Source of the DNA: an uncultured Streptococcus sp.
GTDB lineage: Bacteria; Bacillota; Bacilli; Lactobacillales; Streptococcaceae
NCBI RefSeq assembly: GCF_905372115.1
Contig: NZ_CAJPNR010000030.1
Coordinates: 1 to 24,229, forward strand
Reading direction: 5' to 3'
DNA: 24,229 nt
Made by a program: the position numbers and the translations under genes. Positions 15,972 through 21,996 of the stretch are shown piece by piece; position 1 is the stretch's first letter; the number at the start of each line of letters is the position of its first letter. Below the pieces are notes generated by a model. It was given only the letters and a program-made list of their open reading frames with translations, was not told the DNA's origin and did not search any database.

Positions 15972-16039
15972 TTTTTTCTAAATAGATTATACATCTTTCC
16001 TTTCTTTCTGTCAAATCTATTTCGAATTTTTTCTAAATA
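15972..16039. repeat. Repeats framing the yhfC promoter, candidate SdpR operator
   Basis: The 9-bp inverted repeat AAATAGATT (15980-15988) / AATCTATTT (16014-16022) overlaps the -10 and -35. A 13-bp direct repeat, TTTTTTCTAAATA, is found at 15972-15984 and 16027-16039. The core CTAAATAG/CTATTTAG recurs near the promoter of the second SdpR gene. Confidence 0.6.
15986..16014 (-). promoter_or_regulatory. Consensus promoter of the yhfC-sdpRI operon
   Basis: On the minus strand there is TTGACA (16009-16014), a 17-bp spacer and TATAAT (15986-15991), both hexamers perfect. Such a strong promoter is expected to be held by a repressor, most likely the SdpR-like product. Confidence 0.88.
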
Positions 16040-16203
16040 ACTTCAATCTAAAAATCATCAAGCTCTACTGCAATAAAAAACGGCTCTATAATTTCTGTAG
16101 TGGGTAAAACCACTGTAGGAATGATGGAGCCTATTTGTTGTAGAAAAAAAGTCCCATAAGACCTATAATGAAAAGCGACAAAACCATCATTAGAAAGACT
16201 CTT

Positions 16204-16353
16204 ATGGAACAGTTCAATTTTATCACAAACTTACTGGGAATAAAAGACCCTAACATCATAATCTTGGATGTTCTAGATGCTGGAACTCATAAAGAAATCA
16301 TCGCTTTGAACATCAAAAAGGAGAGGACTGATTTAGTCCTCTCCAGATTATAA
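16204..16353 (+). pseudogene. Remnant of an ISL3-family transposase (N-terminus only)
   Basis: The ATG at 16204 opens MEQFNFITNLLGIKDPNI, the characteristic N-terminus of streptococcal ISL3-family (IS1167/IS1193-like) transposases. About 38 codons look authentic up to the HKEIIALNI segment. The frame then runs into an inverted repeat and stops, whereas intact proteins are about 400 residues and continue with a zinc-ribbon and DDE domain. A TATAAT lies at 16164-16169. The fragment cannot be active in transposition. Confidence 0.8.
16320..16344 (+). repeat. Perfect hairpin near the right end of the ISL3 remnant
   Basis: GGAGAGGAC and GTCCTCTCC form a 9-bp perfect stem with a 7-base loop inside the element. 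It was probably the transcription stop after the lost transposase gene; the T-run is poor here. Confidence 0.6.
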
Positions 16354-16397
16354 CTTCTCATCAACCCACTACAGTTGACAAAGAGCCAGAATGAGAC

Positions 16398-16431
16398 TAA
16401 ACAAAAGCGCACAATCTGTGCACTTTGTTTT
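16398..16431 (-). terminator. Terminator of the second SdpRI pair
   Basis: A long, slightly imperfect stem (core GTGCACA with TGTGCGC including one G-U pair, then A/T arms AAACAAA with TTTTGTTT) lies directly after the SdpI copy 2 stop codon. The outer T-rich arm serves as the tail, and the hairpin is nearly symmetric on both strands. Confidence 0.72.
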
Positions 16432-16439
16432 CACTTGAT

Positions 16440-16949
16440 TTACAAAAGAAAAAGTCCCACTAGTACGGCTGTCAATCCGACTAGGATAAAGAGGTAGGCT
16501 AGCCAACGCGGCGCTGGTTTTTCTTCCACCACCACTTTCTTGGGCATATAATTCCCAGAAATCATAAACATCAAGCCTGAAAAAATCAAGGCAATCTTAT
16601 TAACATTGAAGTGAGAATCGAGAGCATAGAACAAAATAGAAAGATAGACAATGATATGGGTCAAGGGAACAATCCAAAGGACGAAGCGGGCAAAAGCTGG
16701 CTTGGTGATTTCTCGGTAAGCCGTTGCCCCATAAACAATCAGCTGTGCCAAAGTCATAAAGATTGGCAGACCCCAGATAAAGAGAAATTTGGGTACATAC
16801 TTAAATGTCGGGCTAATCGGCGACGTGAAATTGATCCTAATATTCTCTGGCAAACTAGGATAAATCCATAAGGCATAAGCAAGTGGCAGCCAAATAACCA
16901 AGAAAGTCAGCAGCAATTCTCTAAGGTTATTTCTCAGTTTCGTTTTCAT
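16440..16949 (-). CDS. SdpI-family membrane protein, copy 2
   Basis: This 169-residue membrane protein is a paralogue of the gene at 14414-14911. It has the same DUF1648-like start (YPSLPENIRINF), about four to five hydrophobic segments and the SGNYMPKK motif near residue 132. The two copies are clearly diverged, so they may protect against different agents. GGAGGG precedes the ATG, and the start overlaps the SdpR copy 2 gene by 23 bases. A terminator follows immediately. Confidence 0.86.
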   Translation of the reverse strand: MKTKLRNNLRELLLTFLVIWLPLAYALWIYPSLPENIRINFTSPISPTFKYVPKFLFIWGLPIFMTLAQLIVYGATAYREITKPAFARFVLWIVPLTHIIVYLSILFYALDSHFNVNKIALIFSGLMFMISGNYMPKKVVVEEKPAPRWLAYLFILVGLTAVLVGLFLL

Positions 16950-17214
16950 TATTTTTCCCTCCTAGCGCGGCAATCCAGACCAAAATTTCCTCAAAAACCG
17001 TAGCATCTAAATGGTAGTAAATGTAATTTTTCTGCCGTTCTTCATAGATGAGCCCCGCTTTTTTCAACTGGGACAAATGGTAGGATACCGTCGCTCCCGT
17101 CAAATCGAAGACTTGAGCGATTTCACCAGCCGACTTAGGACCTTTTTTTAATATTTCTAATATTTCCCGCCGAACTGGATCAGCTAGGGCTTTCATGGTT
17201 TCACTAATTCCCAA
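16927..17214 (-). CDS. ArsR-family autorepressor, SdpR-like, copy 2
   Basis: This 95-residue winged helix-turn-helix protein is close to copy 1: MGIS(E/Q)TxKALADPVRR opens both, the recognition helix region is TGATVSYHLSQLKKAGL, and YIYYHLD follows. The start is a TTG at 17214 with AGAGGT seven bases upstream; no ATG fits. It overlaps the SdpI copy 2 gene. The nearest good promoter is about 165 bases upstream, leaving a long leader that contains a decayed open frame. Confidence 0.88.
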   Translation of the reverse strand: MGISETMKALADPVRREILEILKKGPKSAGEIAQVFDLTGATVSYHLSQLKKAGLIYEERQKNYIYYHLDATVFEEILVWIAALGGKNNENETEK

Positions 17215-17239
17215 TTTTGATACCTCTTAAAATTGATTT

Positions 17240-17353
17240 CTAGCTAAGGACAAACAAAGCAACTAGCTCTAGATAAGTCATGGCTCCTACAAATGTAAGC
17301 AAGGCGCTACTCAAACGGACAAGATTTTCTGCCAGCAATCCTCCTAAAACTAT
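17240..17353 (-). pseudogene. Possible remnant of a membrane protein C-terminus
   Basis: A 37-codon open stretch between stops reads as a hydrophobic segment (LSSALLTFVGAM, then TYLELVALFVLS) without a usable start: the TTG follows GGAGG by one base. It occupies the place that the YhfC-like gene holds before SdpR copy 1 and faintly resembles that protein's last membrane helix (LLLVEVVALVFL). It may be the leftover of a lost protease gene, or chance. Confidence 0.25.
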
Positions 17354-17380
17354 TTAGAGAACTTTCAAATTCTTTTCTCC

Positions 17381-17409
17381 ATTATACTGTTTTTGAGGAT
17401 AAAAGACAA
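17381..17409 (-). promoter_or_regulatory. Probable promoter of the second SdpRI pair
   Basis: On the minus strand there is TTGTCT (17404-17409), a 17-bp spacer and TATAAT (17381-17386). CTATTTAG, shared with the yhfC promoter, lies about 25 bp downstream (17350-17357) and may be an SdpR half-site. Confidence 0.6.
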
Positions 17410-17416
17410 GGAGGGC

Positions 17417-18325
17417 TTAGCTAAACACTTGCTTTTTCTTGGCTAGATAAGCGGTGAGAAGAGCAGCCAGCGCCATAACGATGACTGCTATCAGCCCGCC
17501 TGATAGAGGTTCGCTTGGCGTTCCTGCTAAGAAACTGTTGGCTTGACTGGTCAAAGTCGTCTGTAAAAAACTGCCGTGCTGGAGATTATTGCCCGCCCCA
17601 ATCACTCCAAAGATGCCTAGATAAATCATGTTATGAGCCGCATGCAGCGCTGTGACCAGCCAGAGATTGTCCGTCAGTGCAAAAAGGAGGGAAAGGAAAA
17701 TCCCGGTCAGAAAGACATTGAGGATATAAAGGACGGACGTTCCACCTTTAAAAATGTGGATAACCGCAAAGAGCAGGGAGTTGAGCAGGACAGCCGGCAG
17801 CAAGCTCAGTTTGGTGCGGAGCTTGTTCATGACAAAGCCACGGTAAATCATCTCTTCAGCCAGCGCCTGAAAGAAGAAATTGACCAGGAAAAAGAGCCAA
17901 ATTCCTAGATTGAACTGCTTTTCGACTTGAATGTGGAGCTGTCCGCCGAGCAGATTGAAGCCCACTTCCAGAAGGACTAAGAAGAAACCCAGTGCTGTAC
18001 CAAGCAGCAGATTGAACCCTAATTTTTCCTTCCAGAGACCGAAACTGGCAAGACTGCGCCGTTCCCAAAATTTAGCGACGAAGAGAATGAGGACTAAACT
18101 GCTGCCCAGAAAGACGGATAGAGAAACGAAGCCTATCAGTAAGCGATTGGCGTCCGTCATGCTCGGTAGCAAAAGCCATTGCGACAAACCTCCGCTGATT
18201 AGGCTTCCCGCAGCAATCGCAAGAAAAGCCAGCGGCAGGCTCAGCCACCATTTTTTTGCCCCTGCTTCTTCTTGCAAGATTTCTAGACTAGAGCGATGTT
18301 GCGTCTTTTGATAAGTGTGTGTCAT
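17417..18325 (-). CDS. CPBP (Abi) family intramembrane protease, copy A
   Basis: This 302-residue membrane protein has about eight hydrophobic segments and the CPBP/Rce1 motifs: E157-E158-M-I-Y-R162 (EExxxR), H190 in FAVIH, and H228-x-x-x-N232. Members process or degrade membrane peptides, and many sit beside bacteriocin genes as immunity proteins. I chose ATG 18325 because AAGGAGG lies 6 bases upstream; the TTG at 18331 is too close to it. It has its own upstream region, with a striking direct repeat, and is only distantly related to the two CPBP genes behind it. Confidence 0.88.
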   Translation of the reverse strand: MTHTYQKTQHRSSLEILQEEAGAKKWWLSLPLAFLAIAAGSLISGGLSQWLLLPSMTDANRLLIGFVSLSVFLGSSLVLILFVAKFWERRSLASFGLWKEKLGFNLLLGTALGFFLVLLEVGFNLLGGQLHIQVEKQFNLGIWLFFLVNFFFQALAEEMIYRGFVMNKLRTKLSLLPAVLLNSLLFAVIHIFKGGTSVLYILNVFLTGIFLSLLFALTDNLWLVTALHAAHNMIYLGIFGVIGAGNNLQHGSFLQTTLTSQANSFLAGTPSEPLSGGLIAVIVMALAALLTAYLAKKKQVFS

Positions 18326-18356
18326 TTTCAACCTCCTTGAAATGTTTTACACCCTT

Positions 18357-18365
18357 ATCCTAACA
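18357..18365 (-). promoter_or_regulatory. Candidate extended -10 of CPBP copy A
   Basis: The minus strand reads TGTTAGGAT with no recognisable -35. It lies 33 bases downstream of the direct repeat, a layout that fits an activator-dependent promoter. The leader would be about 25 bases. Confidence 0.4.
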
Positions 18366-18395
18366 AAAGAAGCACACCAAATCTAGCTCTTTTTG

Positions 18396-18425
18396 GTAAG
18401 TGGTTAGATTTTCCAAGTAAGTGGT
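18396..18425 (-). promoter_or_regulatory. Perfect direct repeat of LytTR-regulator type
   Basis: ACCACTTAC occurs twice on the minus strand (18417-18425 and 18396-18404) with exactly 12 bases between the copies, a period of 21 bp, about two helical turns. This is the architecture of ComE/BlpR/HdrR-type LytTR sites in streptococci. It precedes the CPBP copy A gene. Confidence 0.6.
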
Positions 18426-18446
18426 AGAAAAATCACTTCAAAAAGA

Positions 18447-19271
18447 TTAGGAGTTTTCCCGCTGGATTTCTCTCGCTTCACGCTTGGTCAGCCAAACGGC
18501 AATGACAAGAGCAATGAGAGCTCCAAAAAGTCCAGTTGGACTAGGACCAAGGAATTTAAACGTTTCTACCCCACTAACAGTGAAAACGGTAGTTATCATG
18601 GCAACGGCATCAATGACCCCATGTCCAAAGGCTGGCAGCCAAATGGTTTTGCTACGTACATAGTAAATATCAAGGATAATCCCAAAAGAAATAGCCATGA
18701 TATAATAGGGAATTAAATTTAAGAAACGCTCACCCAGCGTCCCTGCTCCAATCATATTGACAGGAAAATGCCAAATAGCCCAGATGAGACCACCAATGAT
18801 GCGTCCCTTAGTCCGTCCGTAGCGCTCTTTCAAATAAGGATAGAGAATACCCCGCCAGCCGACTTCCTCGCCCAAGCCAGAAAGACTGATGACTAGAGTT
18901 AAGACCGTTAAAATCATTAAAATTTGAAGGGCGACTTGTGGGTTCAGGGCAAAAGCCAAATGCTGCGGAAAGACAGCAAAATAGACAAGTGCGCCGCCAA
19001 GTATAATGCTACAAATGGCTAACCAGCAGGCTAGGTAATCGCGCCATTTACTGGCGAGCTTCAATTTCCAGCCGATAGACTTGACAGGAGCTTTGGCCAA
19101 AAAAGCAGCAACCATAGGGGCGAACATTACCACACTTGCGGATAAAATGTTACCGACAAGTTTCTGATTGATCGCATAAAAGTAAGCTATGGCTAGCATA
19201 CCTGGCCAAGCGAGCCCAAACGCCCAAGCTAGAAACCTTTTAATGGTTGAAGTTGAAATTGTGTTTTGCAT
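18447..19271 (-). CDS. CPBP family intramembrane protease, copy B
   Basis: This 274-residue polytopic protein has the motifs E135-E136-V-G-W-R140, H168 in WAIWH, and H217-x-x-x-D221, where the family usually has Asn. The N-terminus is a short cytoplasmic tail followed at once by membrane segments; there is no signal peptide. It is a tandem paralogue of the next gene upstream (19299-20150): the run YPYLKERYGRTKGRIIGGLI is identical in both. GAAAGGAG precedes the ATG. It is the last gene of the unit that begins beyond the window edge. Confidence 0.87.
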   Translation of the reverse strand: MQNTISTSTIKRFLAWAFGLAWPGMLAIAYFYAINQKLVGNILSASVVMFAPMVAAFLAKAPVKSIGWKLKLASKWRDYLACWLAICSIILGGALVYFAVFPQHLAFALNPQVALQILMILTVLTLVISLSGLGEEVGWRGILYPYLKERYGRTKGRIIGGLIWAIWHFPVNMIGAGTLGERFLNLIPYYIMAISFGIILDIYYVRSKTIWLPAFGHGVIDAVAMITTVFTVSGVETFKFLGPSPTGLFGALIALVIAVWLTKREAREIQRENS

Positions 19272-19298
19272 ATAAAATGCTCCTTTCTTTTTTTAATT

Positions 19299-20150
19299 CT
19301 AGTTTTCTTTCGCCTCCCGCTTGGTTAGCCAAGTAACCACTACAATGGCTAGTAAGCCTACAAATAGCCCATTGGCTCCAGGCCCGAGATAGGCAAGAGG
19401 TTTGACATTGCCTGCGACCAACAAAGAAGTCAGGGGGCCAAGTGTATCAATAGTGGAGTGACCAAAAGCAGGCAACCAAATGGATTTGCTTTTTATATAA
19501 TAAATATCTAACAAGAAGCCCATGGTAATCGCCATGATGTAGTAAGGAATGATATAGAGAATGGTGTCTAGTGATAATTTGTCCGCAAACAGTAATATAG
19601 GTAAATGCCACGAAGCCCAAATCAGACCACCAATGATGCGCCCCTTGGTTCGACCATAGCGCTCTTTCAGATAAGGATAGAGCACACCCCGCCAGCCTAA
19701 CTCTTCACCTAAAGCTGGAATGATACAAAGTAAATTTATCCACGTTAGAAAATTAAAGACATACTGCCAAGCTGTGGATTGAACCAGAGCCGGATCGCTA
19801 GTTCCAATGCTTTTAGCAAGTAGGCTAAAGGCTAGTGAAAAGTGCTGAGGAAAGATAGCGAAGTAAACCACCGCACCAAAGATAATATAAAAGGCAAGCC
19901 AGAGCCAAACCGCAGCATAAGATTTCCACTTTTTGATAAAGTTAGGTCGCCAGCCAACCTCTTTTATGGGCGCTTTAGAAAGAAGAGCGGCGATACTCGG
20001 CGCAAACATAGCGGAAATAGAGAAGACCGAGGCTATGACATTTTGCTTTTGCTGAGAGAAATAACATAAGAAAATCATAAGAAACCAACCTATGCCATAA
20101 GCCCAGATGAGAAACTTTTTAATGGTTGAAGTTGAAATGGAAGTTTGCAT
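19299..20150 (-). CDS. CPBP family intramembrane protease, copy C
   Basis: This is a 283-residue paralogue of copy B, with E149-E150-L-G-W-R154, H182 and H231-x-x-x-D235. It is longer by a short insertion before the EE motif (around residues 113-128). It starts 30 bases after the serine hydrolase gene upstream and ends 27 bases before copy B, so all are likely co-transcribed. The ribosome site AAAGGAA is weaker than that of copy B. Possible roles are peptide immunity or processing of a peptide by membrane proteolysis. Confidence 0.87.
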   Translation of the reverse strand: MQTSISTSTIKKFLIWAYGIGWFLMIFLCYFSQQKQNVIASVFSISAMFAPSIAALLSKAPIKEVGWRPNFIKKWKSYAAVWLWLAFYIIFGAVVYFAIFPQHFSLAFSLLAKSIGTSDPALVQSTAWQYVFNFLTWINLLCIIPALGEELGWRGVLYPYLKERYGRTKGRIIGGLIWASWHLPILLFADKLSLDTILYIIPYYIMAITMGFLLDIYYIKSKSIWLPAFGHSTIDTLGPLTSLLVAGNVKPLAYLGPGANGLFVGLLAIVVVTWLTKREAKEN

Positions 20151-20180
20151 ATGAAATGTTCCTTTCTGTCATTTGTAAAA

Positions 20181-21980
20181 TTATAAAGTCCACCATTGGT
20201 ATAGCGACCAATAGAAAATATTAAAAGCCATGATAAAGGCAGCGGAGCTGGTCGCTAGCGTGAGAGCTATCCGCGCCTTACTAGCTGATTTGAAGGCAGA
20301 GCGCCAAACGACTGGTAAAAGGGTGCTAACAACCAAGACCAGTCCTATCACGGCAAAGAGGATAAATTGCAAGCGGCTGCCAGCTGTTGAAGCCGTCGCT
20401 TGGATAGAGGATAAAGCCGTCACAAAGTTGACTGGCACAATGAGCACAAACACTGCAGTCACATAGTGCCAGATGTTCCAGACTAGATTAGCAGGCTGCT
20501 GATTTGGGTTGCGGAAAATCAAGCGATACATTTTAACAAGAAAACCACCAATGTAAGCTAGTAGCGCATAAAACACTGCTACAGCTGCCAAAATCAAAAC
20601 ACCATAGTCCTTTACCACATCAAATATAGACATCTTGACCCAGTCGGAAATCGGCAAACTAATCACATAACGTCCATGTTTTTCACCTGCTATCCAGAAA
20701 CCACGCGATTGAATATTTGGATTATCATTAGGATTTTTGATATAAGTTGTATAGTTGGGCATCATTTTCATCAGGGATAACGGACCTTGATTGAAAGTGC
20801 GAGCCATACGGTAAAAGCCGGGCTGGAAGTTTTTCACTTGTTCTTGCGAAGTCGATTTTTTCTGACCGTAGATAAGCTCGGGTATTTTAGAAGTAAAATT
20901 AGTCTCCAGCCCTTGATTAACCATAATGACAGAGCCGACACCCGTTTTAAAATCAAGCAAAAGACTAGTCGTAAAGCCTGTCGTATTTCCACCGTGTCCA
21001 AGCGTTCTGGTATTTTCGTACTCTATTGACCAAAGTCCGTGGGCATTGATTGGAATATCTGTATGAGGAAATGTATTCGTAGGGCTGTAAAAGGTCTCCC
21101 AAGTTTCTGCTCTCTTAAAGAGTTTTTCTTTGCTTAAGAGAGCCTGGGCAAACTTTTTAATGTCCGCCAAGGTTCCTGTTGCCCGACCTGCTGGGTAAAG
21201 TCCGACTTCAAAGGGTGTCAATCCCATTGACTTGCCGTTTGTATCGTAGGCTTTTTCTGATTTGCGTTGCTCTTTTACAAAAGTATTATCCGACAAGTCA
21301 GGCTTGAGAGCAGTATGTTCCATACCCAGCGGCTGGAAAATATGTTCATAGACATAGTCGGCAAAGGACTGTCCACTCACTCGCTCCACGATATAGCCCG
21401 CCAGCGCTGTTCCATAGTTAGAGTAAGCCGTCAGCTCACCGGGCTTGTAGGATTGTGGTGGTTGATTTTCTTTGAGCAGCTCCTCCAAGCTCTTGTCACT
21501 GCCCATGTAAAGGGGTGTTTCGTCGAAACTTTCTTGGTGGTTCATGAGGTCAAGCATGGTTATTGGCTTATCGTATTTGAGGTTTGTCAAGAAATCCTTG
21601 GGCAGATATTCCTTAATGTCGGCATTGAGGTCAAGTTTTCCCTCTTCCCAGAGCTGCATAACGCTGACCCAGACCATGATTTTGGTCGTTGACCCCCACT
21701 CAAAGACCGAGTTGTCATCTACTGCCAGCTTCTTCTCCTTGTCCATATAGCCAAAGTTGTTTTGATAGAGAGTATTGCCGTCTTTGTCAAAGACGGATGT
21801 TGCCAGCCCGGCGCTGGTTTTTTCGTGTTCCTTGTAGTAGTCCTCAATTTTCTGACCGATTTGGTCATAAGGCGTGCCCGACGGTAATTTCTGCTGGTCG
21901 GCGTAAGCGTGACCCGCTCCAAAAACGACCAGCCCACAAGTTACTAGCTCCACAGCGCTTTTCAAAAATGATCTTTTCAT
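20181..21980 (-). CDS. Serine beta-lactamase-fold exoprotein with C-terminal membrane domain, copy 1
   Basis: This 599-residue protein has a signal peptide (cut near AYA-DQ, residue 27), then a class C beta-lactamase/D-peptidase domain (about 35-385) with S97-T-T-K100, Y186-S-N188 and H329-G-G. A linker and about four membrane helices follow (from about 470 to the end). The catalytic domain faces outward. Relatives act on D-amino acid peptides or wall stem peptides, or have esterase activity; the substrate is unknown. The conserved NHQAG loop of copy 2 reads NHQES here. I chose ATG 21980, 6 bases after AAGGTG; the GTG at 21989 overlaps that site. Confidence 0.88.
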   Translation of the reverse strand: MKRSFLKSAVELVTCGLVVFGAGHAYADQQKLPSGTPYDQIGQKIEDYYKEHEKTSAGLATSVFDKDGNTLYQNNFGYMDKEKKLAVDDNSVFEWGSTTKIMVWVSVMQLWEEGKLDLNADIKEYLPKDFLTNLKYDKPITMLDLMNHQESFDETPLYMGSDKSLEELLKENQPPQSYKPGELTAYSNYGTALAGYIVERVSGQSFADYVYEHIFQPLGMEHTALKPDLSDNTFVKEQRKSEKAYDTNGKSMGLTPFEVGLYPAGRATGTLADIKKFAQALLSKEKLFKRAETWETFYSPTNTFPHTDIPINAHGLWSIEYENTRTLGHGGNTTGFTTSLLLDFKTGVGSVIMVNQGLETNFTSKIPELIYGQKKSTSQEQVKNFQPGFYRMARTFNQGPLSLMKMMPNYTTYIKNPNDNPNIQSRGFWIAGEKHGRYVISLPISDWVKMSIFDVVKDYGVLILAAVAVFYALLAYIGGFLVKMYRLIFRNPNQQPANLVWNIWHYVTAVFVLIVPVNFVTALSSIQATASTAGSRLQFILFAVIGLVLVVSTLLPVVWRSAFKSASKARIALTLATSSAAFIMAFNIFYWSLYQWWTL

Positions 21981-21996
21981 GATATTCACCTTTCTA

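Larger units (their letters stand above)
16082..16387 (+). mobile_element. Internally deleted ISL3-family element (306 bp)
   Basis: Both ends carry a 24-bp terminal inverted repeat (16082-16105 and 16364-16387) of the form GGCTCT, 7 variable bases, CTGTAGTGGGT; 18 of 24 positions match. Inside is the start of an ISL3-type transposase fused to the distal hairpin. No 8-bp target duplication is seen in the flanks. It sits between the two SdpRI modules and is non-autonomous. Confidence 0.82.

Noticed and set aside
14898..17214. ArsR-type proteins as metal sensors
   Set aside because: Neither protein has a cysteine or histidine metal-binding motif. The overlap with SdpI-type genes and the FIYYSL/YIYYHL segment point to SdpR-like autorepressors.
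21267..21692. Plus-strand open frame (141 codons) opposite the serine hydrolase gene
   Set aside because: It is antisense to the catalytic domain, has no start signals, and the similar frame opposite the other copy is explained by duplication of the real gene.
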